Assembly (NCBI RefSeq): GCF_902498805.1
Contig: NZ_LR701592.1
Coordinates: forward strand, 46,661-110,660
DNA length: 64,000 nucleotides
Direction: 5' to 3'
Origin: Imperialibacter sp. EC-SDR9
GTDB lineage: Bacteria > Bacteroidota > Bacteroidia > Cytophagales > Cyclobacteriaceae
The first letter of the stretch is position 1; each line of letters starts with the position of its first letter. Made by a program: the position numbers and the translations under genes. Positions 51,325 to 59,663 of the stretch are shown piece after piece. The notes below the pieces were generated by a model, which did no database searches, was not told the DNA's origin, and saw only the letters and a list, made by a program, of their open reading frames with translations.

Positions 51325-52554
51325 CTATGTCAATTTTTTCACCGCCTTGATTACATAGTCAATTTCTTGTTCGGTGTTATAGAGAGAAATTCCCATACGG
51401 GTAACTCCACCTTTTTCCAGAAGGCCAAGTACTTCAATGGCCCGCACGGCATAAAAATGGCCGTCCCAGGCGCAAATGTTTTCCGCCGCAAGCTGCCTGC
51501 ATACCTCTTCGGCAGTTTTTCCTTTGACAGTAAACGACACGGTGGGAGTTCTTTTTTCAGATGAAAAATCCTGGCCCACAACCGTTATGCCCTTGATGGC
51601 CTTTAGTTCTGTGTAAAGTTTTGACGCCAGGGCGAACTCATGTTGACTTACTTTGGTGTAAGCATCATCCAGCTTTTCTCTCAGGTTATCGCCTGATCCC
51701 AATGAAGCGATAAAATCAACAGCAGCGGAAACACCAGCCATGGCCGCATGATTGAGCGTGCCGGTTTCAATGGAATAGGGGGCTATCTGGTCGGTGGTTC
51801 TTAGCCTGTCGGTTGGCAGCCTGTCGAGCAGGCCTGGCTTTGCATATAATATACCCACATGAGGCCCATAGAATTTGTAGGCCGAACAAATGAGGAAGTC
51901 GCAGCCAATGGCTTGCACATCGATGCTGAAGTGCGGCGCATAGTGAACTGCATCCAGCAGGAGCCAGGCACCCACCTTGTAGGTCATTTGCCTAACCAGT
52001 GCAAAATCGTTGACAGTGCCTATGGCGTTGCTCGACATGCCCATGCAAACCAGTCGGGTGTTTTCATTGAGCTTCTGCTCAAAGTCTGCATAGTCCAGTG
52101 TGCCGGTGGGCAAAAGCTTCACCTCCCGTACTTTGACACCAAAATCTCTCAGGGTTAGCCACGGCCCCCGGTTGGCTTCGTGGTCTAATTGGGTGATCAA
52201 TACTTCATCGCCAGGCTTCAGCAACCTGCTCATTGCCCGGGCCAGCGAATAGTTGATAGTGGTCATGTTCTGCCCAAGAGAGATGCACTCCGGGCCAGGA
52301 GCCCCCAGCAGGGTTGCCATCTTTGTCCGGGCGTCCGACATCACGTTATCGGTTTCCCGTGTGGTGACAAAGGCACCGTGGGTGTTGGCGTTGGACCGGC
52401 GATAGTAGGTTGAAATAGCTCTGATGACCCTCTCAGGTACCTGGGTGCCGCCTGGGCCATCCAGAAAGATGAGGGGTTTCTTGTTGTGCAGACGCCGTAA
52501 GGCAGGAAACTGGTGATGTACGGACTGAGGATCGAACACAGACTTTTTAGCCAT
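51325..52554 (-). CDS. Cysteine desulfurase-like aminotransferase-fold enzyme
   Basis: From the ATG at 52554 this is 409 residues; the frame is open to 52683 but upstream codons look random. It is a fold-type I PLP enzyme of the class V group: IFLDGPGGTQVPERVI near the start, LGQNMTTINYSLARA, DAVHYAPHFSIDVQAIGCDF, and the Lys-containing loop SAYKFYGPHVGI. It resembles the TIGR01976 cysteine-desulfurase-like proteins, which differ from SufS/IscS. It may release sulfur from cysteine or act on another amino acid. It has no suf or isc neighbours, so its role in Fe-S supply is unproven. Confidence 0.87.
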   Translation of the reverse strand: MAKKSVFDPQSVHHQFPALRRLHNKKPLIFLDGPGGTQVPERVIRAISTYYRRSNANTHGAFVTTRETDNVMSDARTKMATLLGAPGPECISLGQNMTTINYSLARAMSRLLKPGDEVLITQLDHEANRGPWLTLRDFGVKVREVKLLPTGTLDYADFEQKLNENTRLVCMGMSSNAIGTVNDFALVRQMTYKVGAWLLLDAVHYAPHFSIDVQAIGCDFLICSAYKFYGPHVGILYAKPGLLDRLPTDRLRTTDQIAPYSIETGTLNHAAMAGVSAAVDFIASLGSGDNLREKLDDAYTKVSQHEFALASKLYTELKAIKGITVVGQDFSSEKRTPTVSFTVKGKTAEEVCRQLAAENICAWDGHFYAVRAIEVLGLLEKGGVTRMGISLYNTEQEIDYVIKAVKKLT

Positions 52555-52759
52555 GGGAGTGTGGAGTTTAGGAAGTCTAAGATGAGAAAAAACCCGATAG
52601 GGAGTATTGCTTTTTTGAGGGGCGGGCTGAATTTTTCCTCGCCATTCCGACTTTTTATTACTTAATAAATAATTAGAAACCATGTAAATTAGTGTACTTT
52701 CAAATTGTTCTGTATTTTGCCATGGTGTAGATTTGTCAAAACCTATATTTTAGTGGTCT

Positions 52760-53056
52760 ATGAAAAAAGCGTGGATTGACTTTTTAAATTCTTTTAAGCC
52801 TACCTATTCGGTAACCGTACGTTTGTATCACGTAATTCCGAATTTTCCGGAAGTACAATCTTTTCAAGATCGGGAGGAGTTTGGTAAGGGGCAGTACCAG
52901 AAAGCGAAGCTGTACTATGACCGGGTTGTCAGAAAAAATATTGAGCACAAAGTGATGCCTGTAGAGGTGAGACTTATCAAGGGCAAAAAGACCGTGATGG
53001 AGTCCAGAAACTTCGGACCTGTTGATACGGTCAAGAACCTAAACGTTCCAGTTTAG
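52760..53056 (+). CDS. Small conserved hypothetical protein
   Basis: I do not recognise a family for this 98-residue basic protein. It begins KKAWIDFLNSFKPTYSVTVR and has a mid-segment QYQKAKLYYDRVVRKNIE that looks helical. The C-terminus looks like a beta-hairpin (VEVRLIKGKKTVMESRNFGP). It has no signal peptide or membrane helix. It has its own terminator at 53085-53104 and is the only plus-strand gene in this stretch. Confidence 0.7.
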   Translation: MKKAWIDFLNSFKPTYSVTVRLYHVIPNFPEVQSFQDREEFGKGQYQKAKLYYDRVVRKNIEHKVMPVEVRLIKGKKTVMESRNFGPVDTVKNLNVPV

Positions 53057-53084
53057 AAGAGTGATGTTTTTAATGTGAAACCCG

Positions 53085-53113
53085 AAGCTGTCTTTTGACA
53101 GCTTTTGTGTTTT
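53085..53113. terminator. Terminator of the 98-residue protein gene
   Basis: AAGCTGTC pairs with GACAGCTT around TTTT, followed by a T-rich tail. It lies 29 bp after the stop at 53056 and just before the end of the convergent TRIC gene. Confidence 0.75.
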
Positions 53114-53118
53114 GTAGC

Positions 53119-53721
53119 CTACTTCAACTTTGGCAGTGACAGTCTGAACTTTACTGCCAGTAGCCGGATTACAACGATTACGCCAATGGAAATTAGCAGG
53201 TTGACATTGCGATCAATTTCAAACAGCCTTAGCGATAAGTAGCAAATAGCGCCGGCCAGGCAGGCTGTAGCATAAATCTCTTTCCTGAAAATCACCGGTA
53301 GTTCGTTGGTCAGTGTGTCCCGGATCACCCCGCCCATGATAGCAGTAAACATGCCCATAATGGCTGCTATTTCTGGCCTTACACCAACAGAGAGGGCCTT
53401 TTCAACTCCCAAAATTGTAAAGAAGGCTATGCCCACAGTGTCGAATAGCATGAAGGTTCGTTTCAGCCGGGAAACAAAGCCGTACAAAATAAAAGTAACG
53501 ATGACGCCAAGAATGATGGCGTAGAGGAAATTAATGTCACCAATCCATACCAGGGGATAGCTACCGAGCAGCACGTCCCTCAAGGTACCCCCTCCAATGG
53601 CTGTCAGAAAGCCCGTGAAGGCTGCTGCAAACCAGTCGGCTTCTTTGCCCTGTAGAGCCAGAGCGCCGGAAATGGCAAAAAAGAATGTGCCGATAAGTTC
53701 GAGGGCGTATTGAAGATCCAT
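53119..53721 (-). CDS. TRIC/UPF0126-type cation channel
   Basis: The 200-residue membrane protein has seven helices. The two GGxxRD repeats are diagnostic of bacterial TRIC channels: FTGFLTAIGGGTLRDVLLGS and FTAIMGGVIRDTLTNELPVI. TRIC proteins form trimeric potassium-permeable channels in the inner membrane. The cell role in bacteria is unclear; glycine uptake has been linked to some UPF0126 members. It is 65 bp downstream of the SDR gene on the same strand. Confidence 0.9.
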   Translation of the reverse strand: MDLQYALELIGTFFFAISGALALQGKEADWFAAAFTGFLTAIGGGTLRDVLLGSYPLVWIGDINFLYAIILGVIVTFILYGFVSRLKRTFMLFDTVGIAFFTILGVEKALSVGVRPEIAAIMGMFTAIMGGVIRDTLTNELPVIFRKEIYATACLAGAICYLSLRLFEIDRNVNLLISIGVIVVIRLLAVKFRLSLPKLK

Positions 53722-53786
53722 AGTCGTATAAATGACGCTTCAAAATTAGGGAAAGAGAACAACAAATGCGGGCTGGGGAACTCGAT

Positions 53787-54623
53787 TTAAGGCCAGTCGA
53801 ATTTTGTTAGATCTCCGTAAGTGAAATTGTATTTCAGCCGGCTCTTAAGCTTCTGGTTGCTGACGATTTTAAAGGAGGTGACCTCAGCCGCAGCAAATTG
53901 AGGAGGAACCATACCCAAAACCTCAGCAGCCTTTGTATAGAAATCCCTTTTTGGCGGGTGAGTATCACTGCAGCAGTTAAAAGTGTCGCCGCTCGCCTGC
54001 TCTTTGATAATTTTGTGAATGATGTTAACGCAATCGTCCCGGTGGATCAGGTTGACCAATTCTTCACCATTTGTCAGCCCTTTTTTTCCGGCAAAGAACC
54101 TGGCTGGCTGGCGGTTGTGGCCAATAAGGCCGGCCATGCGCAGAATTATCACCTCCTTGCCATCTAGTTTTCTCAGCCGGTCTTCAGCTTCGAGCAAAAC
54201 CTTCCCGGCTTCAGAGTCAGGCGGTAGCTGCATTTCTTCTGAGATAATATCGTTGGTATTTGGGTAGACAGACGTTGAGCTGATGTAAATGATTTTGCAA
54301 ACAAACGACTTAGCCACGCCGTCCAAAAGGATACCAAATGAATTTCGGAACTGCTCAGCCCCGCCTTTTCTAACGCCCGGGGGGTAGTTGACCACCAGAA
54401 TGTCCGATGTAAGAAAGTCAGATAGCTGGGTATGGTTACCGCCGTCGGACAGCTGAATCAGGAACGGCTCGATGCCAGCCTTTTTCAGTAAAGCAAGCTT
54501 TTCCGGAGAGGTGGTAGACCCTTTGACCTGAAATCCATTTTGAAGCAGGTGCCTGGCCAGCGGCAAGCCGAGCCAGCCACAACCTAAAACACTAACTGAT
54601 TTCTTTGAGGTGCTGTTTTCCAT
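53787..54623 (-). CDS. NAD(P)-dependent oxidoreductase, SDR/epimerase type (YeeZ-like)
   Basis: From the ATG at 54623 this is 278 residues; a second possible start lies at 54641. It shows the Rossmann motif VLGCGWLGLPLARHLLQNGF and the segment ILVVNYPPGVRKG. The catalytic region IIYISSTSVYPNT contains the Ser-Tyr motif of the extended SDR fold but no obvious YxxxK. Related YeeZ proteins use NADPH or NAD on unknown nucleotide-sugar-like substrates. It may be cotranscribed with the TRIC channel gene. Confidence 0.85.
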   Translation of the reverse strand: MENSTSKKSVSVLGCGWLGLPLARHLLQNGFQVKGSTTSPEKLALLKKAGIEPFLIQLSDGGNHTQLSDFLTSDILVVNYPPGVRKGGAEQFRNSFGILLDGVAKSFVCKIIYISSTSVYPNTNDIISEEMQLPPDSEAGKVLLEAEDRLRKLDGKEVIILRMAGLIGHNRQPARFFAGKKGLTNGEELVNLIHRDDCVNIIHKIIKEQASGDTFNCCSDTHPPKRDFYTKAAEVLGMVPPQFAAAEVTSFKIVSNQKLKSRLKYNFTYGDLTKFDWP

Positions 54624-54719
54624 GCGACACGATATTAACAAAAAGCTGCCTTAATCAGTCCTTTAAATCAGTTTTATACCAACGGAGGGCTTTATCGAAA
54701 AACAATCGGGTGGTTTTTA

Positions 54720-55472
54720 GTGCTTTGTTTTAGCTTTGTGAGCATTCATCATAATCAATTATTAGTGTCTACGCCGTTTCGCCTTCTGTTTTGTGTGTTT
54801 TGGAGTATCCTTATGATTTCCTCCTCTCTGTTGATCATGATCATTACATTCAATAGAAAAATACCGGTTGTGATGGCACGCACCTGGTGGTCGCCCGGCA
54901 TCTTATGGGCGTGTGGCGTTAAGCTGAAAGTGGATGGAGCTGCACACGTCAATGACAAAGACTCGTATGTATTCGTCAGCAATCACTTGTCATATCTTGA
55001 TATTGCTGTTTTGTTCAGGGCTGTACCCGTTAACCTTTACTTTGTTGCCAAGCAAGAGCTGAAAAAAGTGCCATTTCTTGGGTGGTACATGATGGGCACG
55101 GGGATGATCTTCGTTGACAGGAGCAACAGGGAAAGGGCCATTGAGAGCTTAAAAAAGGCTGGACAGCTTATTCAGGGAGGCAAAAACGTGCTGATGTTTC
55201 CGGAAGGAACCAGAAGTCGCAATGGAGAAGTTGGTATCTTCAAAAAGGGGCCATTTCTCCTGGCTTCTCAAGCCGGTGTGCATGTAGTTCCGGTGGCTAT
55301 TAGTGGGTCGGAAAAAGTATGGAAAGCCGGCAGATTTGCTATAAAACCTCATAAAGTAGATGTCCATATTGGCCTGCCCGTTAAGCATGATGGCAAAACG
55401 GATATCAACACATTTATTGGAAAAGCCAGGGAGCAGGTGATAGAGTTGAAGGCCATGCCAGCCGAGGCCTAG
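54720..55472 (+). CDS. plsC: 1-acyl-glycerol-3-phosphate acyltransferase
   Basis: The 250-residue protein starts with a GTG. Two hydrophobic stretches near the N-terminus anchor it (LLFCVFWSILMISSSLLIMI). Motif I is NHLSYLDIA (NHx4D, catalytic His/Asp), motif II follows near FVDRSNRERA, and motif III is FPEGTRSRNGE. It adds the second acyl chain to lysophosphatidic acid to make phosphatidic acid at the inner membrane. It runs opposite to its neighbours. Confidence 0.94.
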   Translation: MLCFSFVSIHHNQLLVSTPFRLLFCVFWSILMISSSLLIMIITFNRKIPVVMARTWWSPGILWACGVKLKVDGAAHVNDKDSYVFVSNHLSYLDIAVLFRAVPVNLYFVAKQELKKVPFLGWYMMGTGMIFVDRSNRERAIESLKKAGQLIQGGKNVLMFPEGTRSRNGEVGIFKKGPFLLASQAGVHVVPVAISGSEKVWKAGRFAIKPHKVDVHIGLPVKHDGKTDINTFIGKAREQVIELKAMPAEA

Positions 55473-55493
55473 TAGTTTTTGCTGCGGGTAAAA

Positions 55494-56006
55494 TCACTGA
55501 CCCTTTCTGTTGAGATCGATGTCGGCATAGAAGCCCAGGTCTTTGTTTCTCATCTGTTTCGTCCAGAAGGCAATTTGCCCCGTGTGGTAGGAGTAGTGCT
55601 CCACGGCATGAATAACATTGCCAACCCCTGAAAACTCGTAGGCTTGCACGGGCCGAACTCTTAGCAGTTCCTCGTCAGAGATAGTTTGAATAACTTCAAT
55701 GGCTTGAGCAACGGTGTTTTCAAGCCTCAACTGGAGCTCCTTTTTTGTGTAGCCGCCCTTTGCGTCAAACTCTTCATCTCTCACCCTTCGGTCTTCTTTA
55801 CCTCCCAATGATGAAATAACGTACTGGGTAATATTTCCACAGAGATGAAGAATGAGATTACCCATGCTGTTGGATGAGGCGTTAGGGCGCTGCCAAGCTT
55901 CTTCTTCAGACAACTGATCAATGCATTTGGCTATTTTTTGCGTGTTTTCCTGCATGCGCATGATGGCATGCTGTTTAACTTCAACGGCAAGTGGGGATGG
56001 GTTCAT
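55494..56006 (-). CDS. DinB-family four-helix-bundle protein
   Basis: The 170-residue protein has the DinB/YfiT pattern of a metal-binding four-helix bundle. Metal-site residues are visible in ILHLCGNITQYVIS and in HAVEHYSYHTGQIAFWTKQM, where the His-x3-His set is typical. Related bacillithiol S-transferase-like proteins use thiols for detoxification, but this is not proved for Bacteroidota members. It sits 6 bp downstream of the Uma2 gene, so the two may share a transcript. Confidence 0.88.
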   Translation of the reverse strand: MNPSPLAVEVKQHAIMRMQENTQKIAKCIDQLSEEEAWQRPNASSNSMGNLILHLCGNITQYVISSLGGKEDRRVRDEEFDAKGGYTKKELQLRLENTVAQAIEVIQTISDEELLRVRPVQAYEFSGVGNVIHAVEHYSYHTGQIAFWTKQMRNKDLGFYADIDLNRKGQ

Positions 56007-56012
56007 TTTATA

Positions 56013-56633
56013 TCAATAATCGAAAATATCGTTCACGTTAATTGTCAGTCCGGGAACGGCGGTGGAAGTCACTTTTTCGTCGTCTGTAAATTTTAAAGAC
56101 TGGCTGTATTTCCCGTCACTACGCAGCACAAAAACTTCTACGACTTTTTCACCTGGATAGACCACCCAATACTCTTTTACACCATTTTCTTCATATAGGC
56201 TGAACTTATCTTTGAGGTCTTTCGAAGAAGTAGATGGGGAGAGAATCTCTACCATGATGTCAGGTGCACCACTACAGCCTTTGTCATCTAGTTTGGAGGG
56301 ATCGCACACCACACAAATGTCTGGCTGAACCACGGAGAAAATCCGGTTATCGGGATCTGATGGTTTTTGTGGCAGCCGCACATCGAAGGGGGCTGCGTAG
56401 GCACGACATTTAGCTTTTTTCAGAAAGGCTTTTATGCCGTAGAACAAGTTACCACTCACATCCTGATGCGCCCGGTTTGGGGCTGGCGACATATGGAAAA
56501 CCTTTCCTTTGATCAACTCCACCCGCTCCTCGAAACTCCACCGAAGGTAGTGGGCATAGCTATAGGTAGCTTCTGGCTCAAGCAACATGATGTCGTTGAT
56601 GTCGGTCTCCGGTATTTGGTAGGGCTTTGCCAT
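56013..56633 (-). CDS. Uma2-family PD-(D/E)XK-type protein
   Basis: From the ATG at 56633 this is 206 residues; the longer frame to 56795 is out of character. The DUF820/Uma2 motifs are present: FEERVELIKGKVFHMSPAPN, the DVRLPQKPSDPDNRI stretch, VVQPDICVVCDPSKL with the acidic active site, then PDIMVEILSPSTSSKDLKDK. The family has a nuclease-like fold and is common in cyanobacteria and Bacteroidota. Its activity is not established. It precedes the DinB gene by 6 bp. Confidence 0.9.
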   Translation of the reverse strand: MAKPYQIPETDINDIMLLEPEATYSYAHYLRWSFEERVELIKGKVFHMSPAPNRAHQDVSGNLFYGIKAFLKKAKCRAYAAPFDVRLPQKPSDPDNRIFSVVQPDICVVCDPSKLDDKGCSGAPDIMVEILSPSTSSKDLKDKFSLYEENGVKEYWVVYPGEKVVEVFVLRSDGKYSQSLKFTDDEKVTSTAVPGLTINVNDIFDY

Positions 56634-56677
56634 TAGATAAAGATAAATAATTGAACGGAGGCTGCAATGAATTCTCG

Positions 56678-58231
56678 TTAGTTTGGCAGCCCCGGCTCGA
56701 CCATAATCACCTCTTCTCTCTCCACAATTACGGCTCCGGGATGGGCGCCTTTTGGTTTTCTCACCCATTTTTTTGGCGTGAAAATTACAGGGCACAGTGT
56801 ATCTGTTTTCCTTTTAGAATAGTAGGCAGCCAGAGCCGCCGCCTGCTCGATAACCGGCTTGGGGAAGTTTTGTCCTGCTCTCCATTTCAATACTACATGC
56901 GAGCCAGGCACATCTTTGGCATGCAGCCAAAGGTCGTTTTTAGTAGCGTACTTAAGGGTCAACTCGTCGTTGTTTTTGGCGTTGGTCCCCACCCACGCCT
57001 CGTACAGCCCAATCTGGAACACTTTAAAAGGGCGGTTTATGGCAGCCTGTTTCGATTCTTTCGCTAATCCGTGTTGCTGAATATACTGCCTGATGAGTTT
57101 CAGGTCTGTCATGTCTTCCAGATGCAGCAGATGTTCTGCAACAGTTTCCTCCAGCGCTTCTTTAGCAGCAATGGCTTCCTCCAGTTTCTCTATTTCAATC
57201 TTTTGGTTTTTGGCCTTACGGTAAAAAATCTCCGCATTTTTCTGCGGGGTCAAAGCCCTCTTTAGCTTGATGTTAACTGGCTGTCCGGTATAAAAATTGT
57301 CAAGCACTGCTTCCTCTTGCCCTTCTTTCACCTGATGAAGGTTGGCCATAAGTACATCGGCCAGTTGGGAATAGCTTTTTCCCTCTTTCAGTTCAATCAA
57401 TTTAGCTTTTGACTGTTTTAGGTAGCTTTCTGTTTGCTTCAGCTCCTTTCTCAGGCGTTGCAATAGCGGGTGCAGCTCGGTCTTTAAATAAAACTCCCTG
57501 CTGACCTTTTGCGCATAAACAGTAGTTGCTTCAATAGCCGAGTCAGTTTCCATGAGCACTTCCCCCGCTCTGAAAAGCAGTAGCTGCACCTTTTCCTGCC
57601 AGCGGCAGATGTAAAACGTGGGATTTTCAAAAGCACCTAGCATCTCTGTTACCAGCGCCCATTTTCTTTCTATCGTTGTGTCGTCGTAGCCCAGCCCGTT
57701 CAGAAATGCCGTGGTTTCTTTGCCCAAAATGGGAACAAATTGTCTAAGCTCACCTTCCATTTCGTCAAAGTGCTCTTTTGTCAATGCAAGTGTTGACGCA
57801 AGCTGTTCTTGTGTGAGCCCTTCGTCATCCAAAAGCTGGCTCCTGAAAAGCCTCTGGCTACCGTTTTTGTCGGTGCCGATGATGTTTGATCTGCTGCCAT
57901 GCATCTTGAAGAGGAAGCTAAAGCCATTGTTAAATGCCATGACAAAAGAGCGATCGCAGGGGGTGATGCTGACCATTTCCAATTGGCCACCAATGGCTTC
58001 TTCAAACAGATCGACATTGTTTTTTCGGCTCCTGGCAAAGCTTTCAGGGAATGAAATGAAAGTGAGCTGGGGAATGAGGGAGACCCTGATAAACTTCTCT
58101 TCCTCGTTTTTGTAAAAGTGAAAAATGAGCTCATCTTTTTGCTGGCTGAAGCATGCGCCTAATGTGAAGCCACGCCAGGCGGCATCCAGCTCCTTGCACA
58201 GCGGCTTCAGAAAGAAATAGTTGAGATGCAT
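56678..58231 (-). CDS. rqcH: RqcH/NFACT-family ribosome quality control protein
   Basis: The 517-residue protein has an NFACT N-terminal domain and a pair of helices forming a long coiled coil (about 265-380). The C-terminal NFACT-R domain is LTLKYATKNDLWLHAKDVPG followed by SHVVLKWRAG. The Asp-Arg pair needed for alanine-tRNA binding is present at residues 93-94 (PCDRSF). In Bacillus, RqcH adds alanine tails to stalled nascent chains on 50S subunits, marking them for decay. Length is somewhat below Bacillus RqcH (570). No RqcP is beside it. Confidence 0.9.
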   Translation of the reverse strand: MHLNYFFLKPLCKELDAAWRGFTLGACFSQQKDELIFHFYKNEEEKFIRVSLIPQLTFISFPESFARSRKNNVDLFEEAIGGQLEMVSITPCDRSFVMAFNNGFSFLFKMHGSRSNIIGTDKNGSQRLFRSQLLDDEGLTQEQLASTLALTKEHFDEMEGELRQFVPILGKETTAFLNGLGYDDTTIERKWALVTEMLGAFENPTFYICRWQEKVQLLLFRAGEVLMETDSAIEATTVYAQKVSREFYLKTELHPLLQRLRKELKQTESYLKQSKAKLIELKEGKSYSQLADVLMANLHQVKEGQEEAVLDNFYTGQPVNIKLKRALTPQKNAEIFYRKAKNQKIEIEKLEEAIAAKEALEETVAEHLLHLEDMTDLKLIRQYIQQHGLAKESKQAAINRPFKVFQIGLYEAWVGTNAKNNDELTLKYATKNDLWLHAKDVPGSHVVLKWRAGQNFPKPVIEQAAALAAYYSKRKTDTLCPVIFTPKKWVRKPKGAHPGAVIVEREEVIMVEPGLPN

Positions 58232-58257
58232 AGTAAGAGCAAACTTGAAGCAGGGAA

Positions 58258-59019
58258 TTAAAGCGTTAGCTGCTGACCGTCGTAGGCAAGATAGATGTTT
58301 TCAGGCAATTGAGCAGACACATCCGTGTGCGTGCCCAGCTTGTGGGAGATATGCGTGAAGTAAGTTTGGTCGGCTTTTAGCTCCTGAGCCAGAGCAACAG
58401 CTTCGTCCAGCGTAAAGTGAGAGATGTGAGGGGCTTTCTGCAATGCATTAAGCACCAGCACCTTGCTTCCTTTTATTTTTTCCTTTTCCTCGTCCGAAAT
58501 GTAATTGGCATCAGTGATGTAAGTGAAATCGCCAATTCTGAAACCAAACACTGGCAGCTTGAAGTGCATCACATTGATAGGAGTTATTGTTGTTTGGCCT
58601 ATGATGAATGGATTCCCGTCAAGTAGCTTTACGTCCACCAATGGAACGCCGGGATACTTGTGGTCGGCAAAGATGTAGGAGAACTCTCTTTTCAGCTGTG
58701 TGATAACCGCTGTGCTGGCATACACCGGCATGTCCATTTGCTGCAAAAAGTTGAAGCTTCTGATATCGTCCAGTCCGGCGGTGTGGTCTTTGTGCTCATG
58801 AGTGAAGATGACAGCGTCGAGCCTTTTGATTCGCTCACGGAGCATCTGCTGTCTGAAGTCGGGCCCGGTGTCTATCACCAGACTGAGACCATCAACCTCG
58901 ATATGGACAGAGGAGCGGAGGCGCTTGTCGTGAAAGTCAACCGACTGGCATACTTCACAGTTGCAGGCAATGACAGGCACTCCCTGCGAGGTGCCGGTTC
59001 CGAGGAAGGTCAGCTTCAA
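58258..59019 (-). CDS. MBL-fold hydrolase, PhnP-like
   Basis: The 253-residue metallo-beta-lactamase-fold enzyme starts KLTFLGTGTSQGVPVIACNC with VCQSVD, a short Cys pair seen in PhnP-type enzymes. The zinc motif is HEHKDHTAGLDD (HxHxDH), with a later metal ligand Asp in DANYISDEE and a final His in YFTHISHKLG. PhnP hydrolyses cyclic phosphodiesters made from phosphonates. The relatives outside phn clusters have unknown substrates, and no phn genes are here. It overlaps the next gene by 4 bp. Confidence 0.9.
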   Translation of the reverse strand: MKLTFLGTGTSQGVPVIACNCEVCQSVDFHDKRLRSSVHIEVDGLSLVIDTGPDFRQQMLRERIKRLDAVIFTHEHKDHTAGLDDIRSFNFLQQMDMPVYASTAVITQLKREFSYIFADHKYPGVPLVDVKLLDGNPFIIGQTTITPINVMHFKLPVFGFRIGDFTYITDANYISDEEKEKIKGSKVLVLNALQKAPHISHFTLDEAVALAQELKADQTYFTHISHKLGTHTDVSAQLPENIYLAYDGQQLTL

Positions 59020-59291
59020 ATCTCCAGCTTGGTTTGGGTGAGCTCCAGAAGAAGGGATCTATTTTTGTCGCTTAAGCCTTTTGGATCAATTTCTATCGAC
59101 TTTAATATCTCGAGCAGGGCATTGATTTTCCCGTCAAGAGGGAAGTACTTACTGACAATAGCAATTTTGGTGTCTCTTAAAATGCAGTAGCCGGAATGGA
59201 AACTGCCTTTTTCATAGCGGAGAATGTAGTCCGACTCAGCGAAAATATCTTCTAATTTGTTGAGGAAATGTTTGCTGTATTTTACCTGCAT
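59016..59291 (-). CDS. Small conserved hypothetical protein
   Basis: This 91-residue protein belongs to no family I can name. It has a helical start (YSKHFLNKLEDIFAESDY), a central beta-hairpin (GSFHSGYCILRDTKIAIVSK) and a helical end (GKINALLEILKSIEIDP). It overlaps the MBL-fold gene by 4 bp and lies just after the response regulator gene (1 bp gap), so it is cotranscribed with the two-component genes. Confidence 0.7.
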   Translation of the reverse strand: MQVKYSKHFLNKLEDIFAESDYILRYEKGSFHSGYCILRDTKIAIVSKYFPLDGKINALLEILKSIEIDPKGLSDKNRSLLLELTQTKLEI

Positions 59292-59292
59292 A

Positions 59293-59661
59293 TCAACTGG
59301 TATACTTCCTTACTTTTTCAACAAGCTGGTCAAAATTCAGAGGCTTGGGAATGAAGTCATTGATTCCATTAGCAAGAAATTCCTCCATGGTGTAATTCCG
59401 GGCGTTGCCGGTTATAGCAACAATAGGTATATTTTTTTTAGCCTCATCATTTAGGTTTCTCACCTTTTTTGTGCACTCGATACCGTCCATCACAGGCATG
59501 TTAATGTCCATTAGGATAAGATCAAAAGACTCTTCGTTGAGTTTTTGAAGCACTTGCTCCCCATTTTTTACCGAAGTGATTTGAAAATTTTGAAGCGTGA
59601 GAATCTTCTTGGTAAGGTTCTGAATAACTGAGCTATCTTCAGCGACTAGAATTTTTTTCAT
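59293..59661 (-). CDS. Single-domain response regulator (CheY-like)
   Basis: The 122-residue receiver domain has acidic residues Glu8-Asp9 (VAEDSS), phospho-acceptor Asp52 in LILMDINMPVMDG, Thr84 in VAITGNA and Lys106 in IPKPLNF. It has no output domain, so it works as a phosphoryl carrier or binds another protein. It directly follows the large hybrid kinase (2-bp gap), which has a C-terminal HPt domain able to pass phosphate on to it. They form one signalling unit. Confidence 0.93.
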   Translation of the reverse strand: MKKILVAEDSSVIQNLTKKILTLQNFQITSVKNGEQVLQKLNEESFDLILMDINMPVMDGIECTKKVRNLNDEAKKNIPIVAITGNARNYTMEEFLANGINDFIPKPLNFDQLVEKVRKYTS

Positions 59662-59663
59662 AA

